Shown here piece after piece: positions 35,681-49,229 of a stretch of DNA of 64,000 bases (position 1 is its first letter; each line of letters opens with the position of its first letter). The notes below the pieces were generated by a model that worked only from the letters and a program-made list of their open reading frames with translations, was not told where the DNA came from and did not search any database. Source of the stretch: Castanea sativa (lineage: Eukaryota; Streptophyta; Magnoliopsida; Fagales; Fagaceae); the NCBI RefSeq assembly GCF_040712315.1, contig NC_134015.1, positions 5,169,945 to 5,233,944 of the forward strand. Reading direction: 5' to 3'. Made by a program: the position numbers and the translations under genes.

Positions 35681-38200
35681 AACAAAATTTGACTACTAAT
35701 TCTGAAGTTCTAAGTCCATGGTCCACCTAAAAGATTGTTTAGATAAATAATGTAGATAGTCACTGGTGCCTCTTTCGCCAGCTTGGGGTAAGAATGCAGC
35801 TAGTAAGGTTATATTGAATATCTTAATTATTAGTTGAAAAGAATTCATAGCCAGCCCAAATTTAATTGGGATTAAGGCTTAGTTGAGTTTATTTAAATAT
35901 TAGGTAAAAGCAGTTTTTTATTTTTTTTTTTTTAATTTTTTTTTTTTGAGAATGAAGTAAAAGCAATTGAGATGTAATAGTTAAGGTTTTTAAAATTTTA
36001 ATTTGGGATACAAACAATATAACATGGCTTTCAATGCAACAACAAAGGAGAATGAATTCATTCATCTACCTTTTTTGTTTTTCTTTGACTGAATATAGGA
36101 CATCATATGGTAGCAAACTATCTACATGAGTCAATATTTGTAATGAAGATTCTAAGGGCTTAAAGTCAATTATACATTTGTTACACAAAAAAATTGGTTC
36201 TTCATACTTTATTAAGAATAGAGTAATTGAGTGCACCTCTTGCTAATAGGAATAAATGGGACTCTTTGCCATAAAAAGATCATGTGTGTAACCATAACCA
36301 CAAGTACATCATTGACATTCCATATAAATATGTGCATAGAGATTAGGATATCTTGAAAGAGAAAGGTGGGGAAGGGTTTTTTTTTACCAATCCTGGTTTC
36401 ATCTTGTTGGAAAAATAACATATCTATTATGCTTCTCCCACCAGATATTGACCCACAAATGAAATTTACTCTATCAAGATTCCAGACTTTTCCTTCCCCT
36501 TGTAAGCTTGTAAAACTAATATGTCATTCTTTGTCTGAAGCTTCACTTGTTGTATCTTTCTTGTTGCTCACACAACCCAGCACATACATAATTACACAAA
36601 ACCAGATTGATAGGATTTATTCTTTATATATAAGATCAGACATGTGATAGACAGGCACTGTGCTGGCCTCCTCACTCAGATTATGTATTGTGTAATAATT
36701 GGATTGAAGTGGTTATGTAATTAAGAAGGTTTGCTTCCTTTTTCCATCTCATTGAATTTAAAATATAGGTGAAAAGTGTTACATTGCAAACATATTTAGA
36801 ACAGTCCCAGAAATATCCCAGATTGCAACCTTCAAAAGAGTAGTTCTAACCAATACAGCAAGATGCGACTCTGTAGTTATCATTAGCAAACAAGAACTTC
36901 ATTCAGGCAAAGGCCATCTAAATTCTAGCTGTCAAACAACACCACCTTATATAAACAAAATATTTCAATTCTCCATGAATTGCTCACGAACTTTGTGAGA
37001 CCCCCTTAGAGAACCCAAGAATCATCTCTCTCATGCTCAAATGCCATATCTCAATTTCCATAGCCAATGATATATAGACATCTCAGGGTGTCAATCTCAA
37101 CACAAATTAGCATGCGCCATCTTCTAATGTGATATTAAGTAGAAAATGCAACATCCGTATGATCTCAACCTAATTAAGGTATTAATGTAGAAAAAGGTTA
37201 CCAACAAAACACTTCCATCAAACCATCTTTTATTTTACTTTGACATCCAAACGAAAAAAACTACCACCCGCTGCCAAAGAGCCCAAAGGAGGACATTTTT
37301 TCAAACAACTTGTGTAAAATTAAAACGCAAGACCAAATTTGATACCACTCCTTGCAAATTGAATGGCCCACATATTAATAGTCTGCAAACTATTTCACGA
37401 AGGGAGGAAAAAGGGTTCCAATATAAATAAGTATAGCATCTTATAACATGTGCATGTGATTATGACATAATCTAAATACCAAGTCATTAAAGAATGCGCT
37501 AAGATGAGAAGCTCTTCAACTCACCTCAATTACAAACTTTGAGTAACACAAGAAAAGAATATTGTAGTTTAGAAATTCAAGGAAATGTGATCACTATTTT
37601 AATTTTAAATGAAGTTCTAAAGGTTGGGAGTGAAAAAAGAGTGTATAGCAAAGTGTGCAAATAACATTCTTTTCCTAACGTTAGCGAATAGCATAAAATT
37701 TCAAGTATCATAGCATAAAATTTCAAGGATCATATGTGTCAAATAGCCAGTATCACTTTTGAAAGTTCTTACCAACAATGTAAATATATACGCACTTTAT
37801 TCAATTTGACAGGTGTACTAAATACCAAACCAATCAATACTAGTAAGCTCATTAACTTCATTTTGGATGCCCCACAAACCACTTAAGCAGAATAGGAACA
37901 TACCTCTAATCAAGTTCACCTCCATCATCTTCAAAATGATTCTTCAGTTTTTGGCCTTCTCTATTAGCATTTACAAAGTTGAGTTGAGAAGAATGGGTGA
38001 CATGGAGGGGATGCTTGTGACGTACAATTTTATAAGTAATAAGCTTTAATTGTGCCAACTGTGCACACCGTTTGCCAAGTAGGCATTTTCCATTAGTAAT
38101 TTAATGGGAGGGACTAATTTGACTAAACATTAAAAATAACAAAGACCAAACTGCCTGCTATCAAAATATAGGAATCAAATTGACTGTAATCTTAAAATAT
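35681..38200. other. Anonymous intergenic sequence
   Basis: AT-rich with homopolymer runs (35915-35950). Frames at 36212-36647 and 37867-38049 lack protein-like composition. I see no gene, RNA or delimited transposon. Confidence 0.4.
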
Positions 38201-39252
38201 AGGGACCAAAATGGTATTTTTGCCAAAAAATTTTACACAAGTTGTCATATTCCAAAGTTGCAAGCAACATTTACCAACACAAGTAAAATAATAAGGTACA
38301 AACATAAAAATTGTAACCTTGTCCAACGAAATGGAAAGAGAGAGCAATCAGTACTGAAGATAACAATTATTTATATTAAGATAGCTTACACAAAAGCTAA
38401 GGAGAGTCCTCAAATTTTTCATTTCCGCAATCTTCAAACAAGTTTTCTGCTGAAGTTTCATTGTCCATGTTGTCTTGTTGTTCTCATATATCTTTTAGAT
38501 TAGCATGTTACCTATCAAGCAATCAAACTAAGCAACCATTGTCATCTATTTTTCTACTACTTCATTTACTAGTCAGCTAGTCCTACTCCACTTCATAAGG
38601 TAGAGAATAGTTACTTGTAGTTTCAAGTTTTCTAGTGCTTTGGACATTCCATCAAAAAGGATATTATAGATTAAAATATTGAGATCCAACTTAATATTTT
38701 CCAATTTTTGAAATGAGTAACCTCACCATGTACATTGGAACACAAGCCTGCAATATTTGGAATAAATATACCACACAAGTGAGAGAGACTAATTTTCTCA
38801 TTAATTCTTTGTCTTACAATATCCATTGATGAACACATCATGAAACTTGAAAAATAAGAGATGGAACACTTTTATAGATCAAACTAAATATTTTTATTAC
38901 AATTTTACAAAAAATTATCATCAACTAGCATCATAATTTCTTCTATGCAGAACCATCCATTCTCTTTTTTTTTTTTTCTTGGCTTCCAAATTCTTTTTCA
39001 AGGAAAGACATAATCCAATAGTTGTTTTTCTTGGCTTCCAAATCTTTTTCTTGGATTCCAAATCCAAGTATTTTTAACTTTTTCAACCTATCCTTACATA
39101 AACTGTCAATGATTATGTTGTATATCAAAACACATCATTACCAGTCTATCATTTTCCATCTTCCTAAGCAATCAAAGCTTAGGATAATAGGCCGACATGA
39201 TTTTTACTGACAAAAAAAGCAACAACTAATCCATTTCAGATGGCAGAAGCAA

Positions 39253-39666
39253 TTAATCAGCACATCTAAAATAGACCGGATGAAGACAACATTTAAGATT
39301 CAAATCCTTATACAAAGTAATCACGGTCGAATAATACTTTATTGCTGCAATTGCAAAATATAAACTAATGAAATATATAATTGCAGGCAGAAGGTTCAGA
39401 TGAAGCAGTTTATCAAACGGATCCAAACCATGATCAAAGTCTCTGTATCGAATTCTCACATAAGTCATGAACTGATCTGGGTTTTCGACCTCATAACAAC
39501 TAGCAAAAGTTGTACAAGTAGTAATAAGAGAACATGTAGGAACATGAAATGAAACCCTTACATAAAAGGGGAGAGAACAAGTTGGAACATACACAGATCT
39601 GGTGGGTAAAGATGCACACGCATTTCTCCACATCATAGGCTGCCGCCGCTTCCTTTCTCTCAACAA
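39253..39666 (-). CDS. Unknown ORF, 137 codons, copy A
   Basis: Starts MLRERKRRQPMMWRNACASL; the middle has SFHVPTCS and YVRIRYRDFDHGLDPFDKLL; a hydrophobic stretch LLPAIIYFISLYFAIAAIKY (about 92-111) could span a membrane. Not recognised. Copy B (53976-54389) is open over the same length. By eye most differences between the two change an amino acid (P/S, V/E, I/S, D/N), which looks more like neutral drift than selection, so coding status is doubtful. A splice-donor-like GTAAGGGT lies inside it on the minus strand, so it might instead be part of a spliced transcript. Confidence 0.3.
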   Translation of the reverse strand: MLRERKRRQPMMWRNACASLPTRSVYVPTCSLPFYVRVSFHVPTCSLITTCTTFASCYEVENPDQFMTYVRIRYRDFDHGLDPFDKLLHLNLLPAIIYFISLYFAIAAIKYYSTVITLYKDLNLKCCLHPVYFRCAD

Positions 39667-40159
39667 AAATGATAAAACCCTTTAACCTAAAATGCTGCTT
39701 ATATAATGGAATATGGACTCATTTTCTTTCATGGGCTCAAAACCAGGCCCAAACTGTTAAGCAAACATGGAAACGTGAGTCAATGTGTGTGTCCCTACCG
39801 CACCGCACGGGACACACACATTGGGTGTCAAAAAACTACGAAGGGGTGTGTACAGACATTGGGCGTAATATGTTTGATTTTGTGTCTAAATGAAAATTGG
39901 ATTTGGGCTTGACTGTTTAAGAGGCACGAGCGTGGCCCAGGTGGAGATGAGTAATTTTATGGTTGTGTCAAAAAACTATTATGAAAGATGTTGAAATCAT
40001 CCCTTGTTTTTATAGGCAATACAATGATACAATCTGTAACTTCCTCTAGTTAAAAATATTATTATTATGAATTTTTTTTTTTTTTTTGTTGCAATCCCAA
40101 AGTGGAAGGCAATGTTAAACTTAAAACTTTAGAGATATAGACTAATTTGTTTAAATTGT

Positions 40160-41339
40160 TTTTTTTTTCTTTTCTTTTAAAAACCTTCAGTTCATCTCCG
40201 GTAAAACCGAGCCGTTTGTGCCATTTTCTGTGCTTTATCAACCCCAAATTTGAAATTGCAGCCCAAAACACCAGGGACGGAGTTATTCTTGGACGTGAGG
40301 GCAGCAACCCCAGTTTTTTTTTTTTTAATTTAGTATTTATATAATATATTAATTTTTAGCAATTTATTTCAATAAAATCACACTTTACTCCTTTCACAAT
40401 ATTGTTGATATTTTTAAAAGCTTAACAAAAAAAACTAGCCCAGTAGCATTAATTAAGCCCAAACAACACGTCAAAACAAACGCAAGCAACCAAAAAAAAA
40501 AGCCAATTCTAACTAGAGATGTAACTAGTCAAGGAAAACAACCAACGGCAAGGCACACGTAATAAAAGAGAAGAAAAAAAAAGGAATTTTAAGCCATTCA
40601 AAAAAAAAAAAAAAAAAAAAAACTAACTTAAGGCAGAACGCAGACTGAGGAGTTGGAAGCAGCAGAAGCAAAGGCAGACCAGCAGAGTAGCACACCAGGC
40701 CTAACGCCACTAGCCACCACCAGTCCACACCGCCCTGCCCTTGTCAGAACAAGCCTGGTAATTCACATCCAATCTCTTTTATTTTTTTGGATGAGAATAT
40801 TGTATCCTCCCTCAGTCCCTCTCATATCTGAATCTCTAATTGTTTGATTAAATTGTGAAGAGAATTTGAAGAGAGGCAGAGACTAAAGAGAAAGAGTGAA
40901 AGAAAGAACCAGAGACAAAGAGGTAAACTTGCACCATGACTCTAGACTCATCTTTCTCTATTTAATCAATGACAAAATTTATATTGTTCTTATATATAAA
41001 AGCTGTCCAGTCCACTGAGTCCAGCAGTCCTCTCCTCTCTTTGTTTAATGAAAGCCATAAACAAACAAACCACGCAAGTGACGCAACAGTACAACACTAG
41101 CAACAGTGCAACACGTCTCAACACCTATATATTGCGAGTCCTTTTAGTGCCACGTAAGGTGGCACCACAAATGACACAATTCCTCGCATGACAAATTGTG
41201 GCGGGTAAAAAGGTGTTCTTATGTAATCCTAATACATCCTTTTATTAACTATAACTTATCATATGAGTAAGTTGTGATATCTGTTGTGTCACTTTATATA
41301 GTATAACACTTATTCATATATTGCATATATACTTTTGAT
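40160..41339. other. Start of insertion absent from copy B, no gene seen
   Basis: Copy B runs from its equivalent of 40150 to that of 44940 within about 60 bases. A truncated hAT end (CAGGGACGGAG at 40272, then GGGCAGCAACCCC) lies here with no matching right end. Frames at 40525-40847 are low-complexity. Confidence 0.5.
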
Positions 41340-42166
41340 CAGGGGCGGAGTCAGGGGGGGTCGAGAGGAGGCACTTGCCCCCCCTGATCTGCCAAAAATT
41401 TTCCTTTGTTATGTGTGTACTAGCAGTAAGATGCGGAGATTTTATTGAAACTGTGATAAATAGCGTGTGAGTAATTGAACTGTATTGAAAACCCCTTCAG
41501 CTACACATTTTAAAATGAAATTGTAAAGCGTAGAGCCACGTACATCCTTTTTTTTTTCTGTGTGTATATATATCTCCCTATCTTTTTAAAAAGTCAAACT
41601 CAATTGATATATCATATATTTTCGTATCTTTTTTTACTTTATCAATATTTTTTAAAGTTCAAAATTTATAAAACATAAACAATGATAAAAAAAAAACTTA
41701 AATAAAGAAGAAAAAGTCTTAATTGAAGAGACAAAAATACCACCCAAAAAAGAAGTTCCTTTCAAAAGTATTAAGATATAAAATTTGGAAACAATTACAT
41801 GACAAATTCCATAAAATATATTAGGGGATTATTTTATTGGCTATATATTAAAAAAAACTAATAAAATATACACAATATAATGATATGCAATGATTTTAGG
41901 GGATTATTTTATTGGCTATATATTAAAAAAAACTAATAAAATATACACAATATAATAATATGCAATGATTTTAGGGGATCTTTCAATATTGAATGATCAC
42001 TTACTATTCATATTACTGGCATTTAATTGTCAAGTTTGGTTAATATTTTTTATATATGATGCATATGTTGCATGCTACATACACAATATGTATTTGTTTA
42101 TAGAGACAAATGTATATAAGTTATAAATTTTGCCCCCCCTAAAGTCAAATCCTAGCTCCGCCACTG
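41340..42166. mobile_element. hAT-type non-autonomous element, 827 bp
   Basis: Ends CAGGGGCGGAGTCAGG and, inverted, CAGTGGCGGAGCTAGG, with the perfect 8-bp duplication CTTTTGAT at 41332-41339 and 42167-42174. G/C runs follow the ends as in 10679 and 26059. Inside is an almost exact tandem repeat of 75 bp (41821-41895 and 41896-41970). No transposase. Confidence 0.92.
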
Positions 42167-42174
42167 CTTTTGAT

Positions 42175-42638
42175 GTAGTTTTGTGGGGATTTGGCTCTGG
42201 GTATTGCGTCGGGTGCAATACTAGGGTATACTAGGGTATTGCATCAGGTGTAATTGCTATTGATGATTGAAATTGATTGTTATAAAAAGCAACTTTTAAT
42301 TTCAACCATTAATTAAAAAAAAAGTTAAAAGAAAAAAGTTAATAAAAGTAAAAAGTAAAAGTTTAGAAAAGTAAAATGTAAAAGAAAAAATTATGAGAGA
42401 GGGTAAGGTGAATTGCACCCAGTGCAATACCGATGCTAATCCATTTTGTGGTAGTGGTTTGGTCTCTTTTAAAAAATTAAAAAGATGTTTTTTGGGTAAG
42501 TAATTAAAGAGATTATAGATTATTGATCATATAATAACATCATAATTTCAAATTATATTTTATTTGTATATTATGAAAAAATCAATTACTATATTTGATT
42601 TTTTTCAAAAGAAAAGTTTCAAATGATTTAGAAACTAA
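42175..42638. other. Non-coding sequence between transposons
   Basis: Contains a local repeat of GGGTATTGCRTCRGGTG (42195-42250) and an A-rich block (42310-42390). No gene seen. Confidence 0.4.
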
Positions 42639-42845
42639 GGATCTGTTTGGATACTGTTTATTGCTGAAAACTGAAAACACTAGAGCAAAATAATTTTTAA
42701 ATGTGTGAATAGTGCTGTGAGACCCATTTTTAATGAAAGTTTTGGAGAAAAAAAAATTTGTGGGTCCCGTGAACAGTGCATGAGACCTACTCATTCAGAC
42801 GCAAACGCAGCTGAATACTATTTTCAACAACATCCAAACGGAGGC
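42639..42845. mobile_element. MITE with ends GGATCTGTTTGG / GCCTCCGTTTGG
   Basis: A 207-bp inverted-repeat element. The interior (CAAAATAATTTTTAAATGTG, GTGGGTCCCGTGAACAGTG) is homologous to 51106-51321, read in the opposite sense. It is non-coding; the TTTGGATAC ends suggest a hAT-derived MITE, unproven without a clear duplication. Confidence 0.6.
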
Positions 42846-42847
42846 TA

Positions 42848-43190
42848 ATACTAGTGGTGCAACATTACCAACCACTAATGTTGAGAAAAATCATGATGTC
42901 CCAATTGAGGAAAATCTCGATGTTCCAATTACGGAAAATCCTGATGAACCAATTGAGGAAAATTTTGACGTTCGAATTGAGGAAAATCTCGACATCCCTA
43001 TTGAGGAAAATTCTCAAACAAAATTTCAAAAGGTTGATATGAGTTTGTTGCAATTACAACTTGATCCCCAATGGCGTAGGCAAATATATACTTATCACAT
43101 TAAATAACAAGATGAGATTTGACGACGTTACATTAAGTTGGGTCCATACCAACCTTGTTTTAAAAAAATTTTAAAATTTAAAAAGGGTCG
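42848..43190 (+). pseudogene. Fragment of zf-TTF/hAT transposase-like protein with 8-residue repeats
   Basis: Plus-strand frame: five tandem units of about 24 bp coding [ND]xPIEEN[LF]D-like octapeptides (42890-43015), then QLDPQWRRQIYTYHIK, a stop (TAA about 43106), then QDEIRRRYIKLGPYQP. The tail matches the start of TTF-type zinc-finger proteins of the hAT group, which read DPxxRxxIxxYxxxxxDxxRRxYxxxGPxQP (family knowledge). The frame ends soon after 43160 and the zinc-finger part is missing. Confidence 0.55.
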
Positions 43191-43783
43191 TAGTTTTCAA
43201 GATTCTTGAGATGAAAATGATTGCTTTAAATCATGACTTGAATATTTTCCTAACTTCAAATTTTGGCTTTGTCCCAGCAAAACACACTAAATTAGAAAAT
43301 CCACGCAATGAGATGAAAAGCACAAACCTTTTCTTTATCTTCCTCATCTTCGTTTTCCTTGTTCTTCCTCTTTTGCATCTTTCTTCTTCTGTTGCCAGTC
43401 ACTACCACCCAAAAGCCAAGTTTTTTTTTTTTCTTTTTCTTTTTCTATGAGTTGTCGACCACTACGGTCTATGCATTGATAGACACTACCCTTTCCCATG
43501 TGAAAAGTTGGACATGTGGCCACGTCTCCGCCTTTCATTTTGGTTTGTAATTTTTTAAAAACTTAAAAAAAAAAAAATTTTGAATGGCACATCACAACAA
43601 CATACTACAAACCCATTAATTCCCACCAATTTGTAATTTCGTATATTGTAATTTATTTATTGCTTGTGTATTTTCAATGTAATTGTAGATTAAAAAATGC
43701 TTAAAAAAACATTATATATTTATAATGAGTGTATAATGTTGTAAACATTTATTTAATTTATAATGTAAATCTTACCTTGATAG
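43191..43783. other. Non-coding sequence
   Basis: T-rich and A-rich stretches (43420-43450, 43555-43580). No gene recognised. Confidence 0.4.
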
Positions 43784-44550
43784 TGTAAGTGCATAATTTG
43801 TACTTGGACCCAAAACAAGCGATGGGCTTAGGCCCAAAAAACCTTATACAATGAAATTTGTAGAGTATGGGTTTGAAACCTAGGTTTGGGATTTTGAAAA
43901 ATTGATCAACAGACTAGAATGCCGTTGTCTATACAAAAGTAATAGATGGACGTGATAAAAAACCCTTATCGGACGTAAGCTGAGGACAATTTATATAGTA
44001 TTTCCTTTTCTAAGTCAAGATTACAATTCTTAGCTCTTTTCTTTTAAGATCCCCTCCTCTTCTTTTCTTTCTCGTCTTCTTATATACTTCTTCTTCTTCT
44101 TCCCTGTTTCATCCACGTATCACACAAATCTTCCTCTTAGATACTTGTCTCATCCACCACCTTCTTGAAGTCTTCAAATAATAGTAGGGAGGCTAAATTC
44201 TACTGTTCAAAGGTCATTTCTCCATTAATGCGGCTAGGGAGGTAGATGTAGGGCCTTTAATATGGTAGTAGCAGCTTTTTCCTCAGATATTTCTCACACA
44301 TTCCTACTTCTAAAGGGTGCTTGGATCACACTTTTACCCACCAGTTCTTCCAGAATTCTGCCTCTAAGCCGTTTAGCAAGTCCTAGGGCCCTTACTGGGC
44401 ATGTCCGAAGAGATACTCCTCCTTGGACAACTCCTCGGACCATTATAGTGCGGACCGACCTGTGGGCCTAGAGGCCCTGATCAAACAGACTTATACTAAT
44501 CAATCAGGCCCAAACCCCAAACGTTTATTCAAGTACTTTTACCCCCCACA
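43784..44550 (-). mobile_element. Solo LTR, 767 bp, reverse orientation
   Basis: Read on plus it begins TGTAAGTGCATAATTTG and ends CCCCCCACA; GATAG flanks both sides (43779-43783, 44551-44555). Its reverse complement starts TGTGGGGGGTAAAAG, like the LTR at 13499-14250, and shares the CAGCTTACGTCCGA motif. No internal retroelement sequence adjoins it. Confidence 0.88.
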
Positions 44551-44586
44551 GATAGTATATTGTAAATGAATAAGTTTTCTTTTTTC

Positions 44587-44587
<1 letters not shown>

Positions 44588-44648
<61 letters not shown>
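44588..44648. repeat. ATT trinucleotide microsatellite
   Basis: About twenty uninterrupted ATT units; open frames over it code only for poly-Ile and are meaningless. Confidence 0.95.
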
Positions 44649-44649
<1 letters not shown>

Positions 44650-44939
44650 AACAATTGATAATATTGCGTTGATTTTTGAACACTATAATAGAAGTTGTGA
44701 TATAAAAAATACATTTGAAAGATGGTCTTTATATTTATTTGGTTTATTTTAGACAAATTTTATATTTATACAAATTTAATATATTAAGTTATATTTTAAA
44801 TAATTATTAAATTAATTATGACGTCATCATAGTTCGACCTTGGTTGAACCTCGGTCCGATCTCAAAAACCTGAAACCTCTTCCCTTTATAATTCAATGAA
44901 CGGTCCGGGTTTTAAAACCATGCAAAAAAGTTAAAAATA

Positions 44940-45290
44940 AATAATAAAAATACTTTAACAACAAAAGTTCCAACCATGTCTTTAATTCTTCCCCCAAGAA
45001 AGGATGTAGCAATCTTTTAACTATTCGCGAGGCTCTCTACACTACTTGGAAGAAAGGATATAGAAAAGTCATCTTACTTGTTAATTTTGAAAAACTTAGC
45101 GGAGGAGTTGGAAACTACAAATACAAACAAGAAGGAAGCAAAGATTCTCCCAAAAGACCTTTGAATCCAAAAGAGAATGTTTCAAAATCTACAAATCAAA
45201 GTTGCTCCTAAACCTATATTCCAAGAAGCCCAGCAATTGGTGAAGATGGCAACCTAGTCCTTTGTGCACACTCTTTGGCACTAATTTTTC
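44940..45290 (+). pseudogene. Coiled-coil gene fragment, broken copy A
   Basis: Homologue of 55740-56110. In the frame of the open copy it reads LAEELETTNTNKKEAKI..., but has TGA at the position of CTC/CGA (about 45160) and TAG before SFVHTLWH. The ATACTTTAACAACAAAAGTT start and the C-terminal text match copy B. Confidence 0.5.
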
Positions 45291-48200
45291 ATTGTTACCA
45301 AAAAAAGAAAAAAAACTTCCCCCTATTCTTGAGACTAATTTTGTATTTTTTTTTTTTTTTTTTTTTGTTTCGCTTATGTCAATTCTTACCATTTATTAAA
45401 AAGTATCTAACCCAAGTCCAAGTTTTCCTTTATTCTATATATCAAGAACAGAGTGCATCTAAACATGACTTCTTACTACCCTTTCCTTTTTTCTATTATT
45501 ATTATTTTCTAAACATGTCCAAGCTAATTCTTTAGCTTTGGGAGATTGAAACAGTTTTTAACTTATAAGAGTTGTAGCCCATTCCTAGCCATAAATCATG
45601 TGCCCTTCTTGATATTGAACTTTCAAGCTTACTAAGCACCCAAGTATAGGAAGGGTGGTTAAACTTTGGACCTAAAGTGTTTCAAATTAGTGAAAACCCT
45701 CCAAAAAGTAAAAATAAATAAATAAAAGAAAAATATTTCCTAAAGAACAAAAGAGTGTAAGAATGAAGGTACTAGATAAATGTTGAAAACATTGCTTCTC
45801 TAAATTTCCGCCTACTATATTAAAATACTATTAATGAACTTCACAAGAGAATTAAAATCTACATTCATTTGCATGTCTGAGAAAAAGGAAGAGAGTGTAA
45901 CTCACAAGGAGGACATATTGATTTGAATATGACCAAAAAGGAGGCAGAACAAAATTCAAATTTTGTACAAATGTATCACTCAAAAACCATGCCCAAAAGC
46001 TTGTAGTATAATAATATACTACAGCCAGTGCTCCAAATGAATGCCAATTGGTTCCACAACCTCTCCCCATCGCTTAAAGACTATAAATAATGGCTAAAAA
46101 ATAATGCCAACTGTGTCTGCACAGGTTCTACAGAAAGAGGCTTGGATCTTAGTTATGTTGAATGTAGGAAATATGGGTCTGTTTGGAAACAACTTATCTA
46201 GTTTTTTGTTGAAAGTGTACTATATTATACTTCTAGCCTGAAAAAATTTGAAAAAGTGAGAAAATGCAAAAAAAAAAAAAAAAAAAAGGTGAGGTCTTAA
46301 ACTATACATTAAAACTAAAAGCTTAAAGTTGATGCCAAACTCACCTATAGTTTGAGTCCAAAGAAGTTACTATTCTTGCAAAGAGCAAATGCACGGATAT
46401 GATGTGGTTTGCCAATGGTGATCATGGCCATGGATAAGTCCATGAGGAACAAAAAAAAAAATTAACTGTAAAAGAATGCAATTGTTGATGATTTTAGACC
46501 CACTTCTAAAGTTGTAGATGATTTTATTAAATTAGGTGATACCACAAAATGTGAAATTAGCATTGTTTGATAAAAAAAATATTAGGAAGTCAAAGCTCTT
46601 GAATCAAATAAATTCAGAACCCACCTATTTTGGTTTACCTCTAGAGTCTAGACAATCTATGGAGATGCAATATGACAGAAAATTCTTTTATTTTTTTAGT
46701 AGTTTATAGTGTATACTCATCTCTCACATGGTTTAATTCTTTTTCAGATTTGCCACTATGATTAAAAAGGAGTAGCTTTTGTCTCCTAAGGTATTTAATT
46801 AGTTTGATTTAGGTTGCTAGCTACTAAGGTAAAGGGAATATGAGATAAGAGTCACTCTTTTAGAGTATTAAGAACTCAAACCTCTAGAATCAAATAAATT
46901 TGGAACCAATCTATTTTGGAGAAATTTATTTATTTACCTCTAGAGTCTAGTCAATCTATGGAGATACAGTATAATAGTAAACTCTTTTCTTTTAGTAATG
47001 TATACTCATCTCTAAAGGAGTTACTTTTGTCTCCCGAGATTTATTTTTAACCGTTTGATTTAGCTACTAAGGTGAAGGGAATATTTTCTACCCAAAAAAA
47101 AAAAAAAAAAGAGGTGAAGGGAATATTTTCTACCCAAAAAAAAAGACAAAGAAAAAAATGGTGAAGGGAATATGAGATAAGTGTCACTCTTCCAAAGGAC
47201 AAAAAGAAAGAACAAAAACACAAGCATGCAAGAAATATATTCTTGCTTGCCAACAACTTAGAGTTATATACTTTTCTTTTTCTTTTATCTAATCTTTTAT
47301 ATTTTTTAATCTTACTTATCCATGTCATGACTTCTTCTACCATTTCTTTTTTCTATTTTTATTTTTTCTAAACATGTAATGTTATTTTCTCATTCATTTA
47401 TGAGATTTTGTTATGTTTCTCTAATTAGGCATTATACACACATAAAGCTTATCTCTTGGGTATGATGAATTTTGAGGTTGAATTTACTCAAAATTGTACT
47501 TCGTAAATTTCATGTGGGCATATTGCAAGTTTTCCTCATGTAGCAGTGTAGCTTAGGGAGGGAGACTAAGAGAGTTTTTAACCTATAAGAGTTGTAGTCC
47601 ATTCCTAGCCATAAATCATGTGCCCTTCTTGATATTAAACTTTCAAGCCTACTAAGCACTAAGCACCCAACCATACAAAGGGTGGTGGTTAGAGTTTGCA
47701 CTTGTGGATATTTGTAATAAAGTGTTTCAAATTAGTGATGGATCAACTGCTCTGATACTTGGGCTAAATCACCAAGTTTTTAAGCCCATTTTACATCGTT
47801 TGTATATTTTTTCACTCTTTGGACTAATCAGTGATGGCCAATGTAAGGTTCAATTTCTATATATGCACTTCAATCATAACTTCCTTTATAACTTCTTATT
47901 TTGAAGGGATTTTGCATGTGATAAATCTAAAGATCTGAACAAATTTTACAATTTTTTTTTTTATAATTGTTGATGTTGTTTGTTGTGATTGATGTATCAT
48001 AAAAATGATGTTTATAGTAAGTTAATATGAAAGTGATAGTGATCCAATAATAACTTACCACCTTAACAAATTTTAGGAAGATATTGTGATAATTGTTGTA
48101 ACTATTCCCCTAAAAGAAATTGTAACTGTAGAAATTTTCAATTTCAAACATGCACTAGAATTAATTGGGAGAAAATGATGCAACGGATTTCAAGTTATCA

Positions 48201-48743
48201 ATCATGGTTTTTAGCAAAGAATAAAAAGAGTTCAACCAAATCCAACCCTATAAGGCTATAACTCAATGTGCATGATGAACATCAATAAAACTTTAAAAAT
48301 CATTGAGAAGATTTAAATAATAAAAAAAGAGAATAAATGTAATAGTTCTGCTTTGTGGCCTAAAAAAGAAAAAGGGACAAGGCATCTACAAGATTACTTC
48401 ACTTGGGAGTAATGCTAATGAAAGAATTTGGTGAAAAAAATATTCAGTAGACTTATTGCTTCAAAAGTAACCCGTACTGTTATTGTATTGTGATTGTTGA
48501 GGAAACAACAGAGTAGGGAATGAAACAAAGAAATTTCCCCAAGTACGGAATGAAAGAAAGAAGAACTATCTCAAGCACGGCATAATCACACAAGATGCTA
48601 ATGCTTCCCTTTGTAGAGCATATGCAAAACTTCACGTTACAACATACTATTGAGTATTGACTTTATCAACTAGCCAGTGCAGTACAAAGATTGGTGCCAA
48701 AGCTGAAGAGATCTACGTAATTAATGGTGTTGATAATTTCAAG

Positions 48744-48774
<31 letters not shown>

Positions 48775-49229
48775 CTTATGGTGGCCTAAAAAACAAGTTA
48801 TCATCATTTTCATTGCATTGTAATCATTCTTATTGTAATAATAATTCTTTTGAGCAAGAAACAATCGACCTTGTGCCCAATGAACATAATTATAAGGATT
48901 TGATCAGATTATATATAGTACTCAGACATGTGTTAGTTGAAATATCAAGCAATTTGGGCCTTATATAAAGCCATGTGCTTTACAATTAGTCAAACAATGT
49001 AATTTATATTTGTGAAGGTCAAGAATATTCACTACATGCAAAGAATTAAATTGAAACCACTAGACAAATCAGATTTTTTGATCAATTAGTATCTTGATCT
49101 TCTTGTGATCTAACATGTGGTCTGCTATGCTTTATTTATTGATTCCTTTGGAAAATAATATGATTATCAAGCTCTATACTTATGGACTCCATTATCTAAT
49201 AGACTAATACTAATACTGCAAAATAAAAT
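45291..49229. other. Segment A, no gene seen; contains repeated blocks
   Basis: A block of about 150 bp (ATGTGCCCTTCTTGATATT...) occurs at 45540-45690 and again at 47570-47740, and once in copy B at 57945-58110. A second internal duplication lies at 46580-46660 and 46850-46940 (CAAATAAATTYRGAACC, CTAGAGTCTAGWCAATCTATGG). AT microsatellite at about 48748-48772. Frames present are short and not protein-like. Confidence 0.5.

Noticed and set aside
40272..40345. A fourth complete hAT element
   Set aside because: Only the left end CAGGGACGGAG is present; no inverted right end or 8-bp duplication was found downstream.
44529..44756. 75-codon frame with poly-Ile
   Set aside because: Direct translation of the ATT microsatellite.
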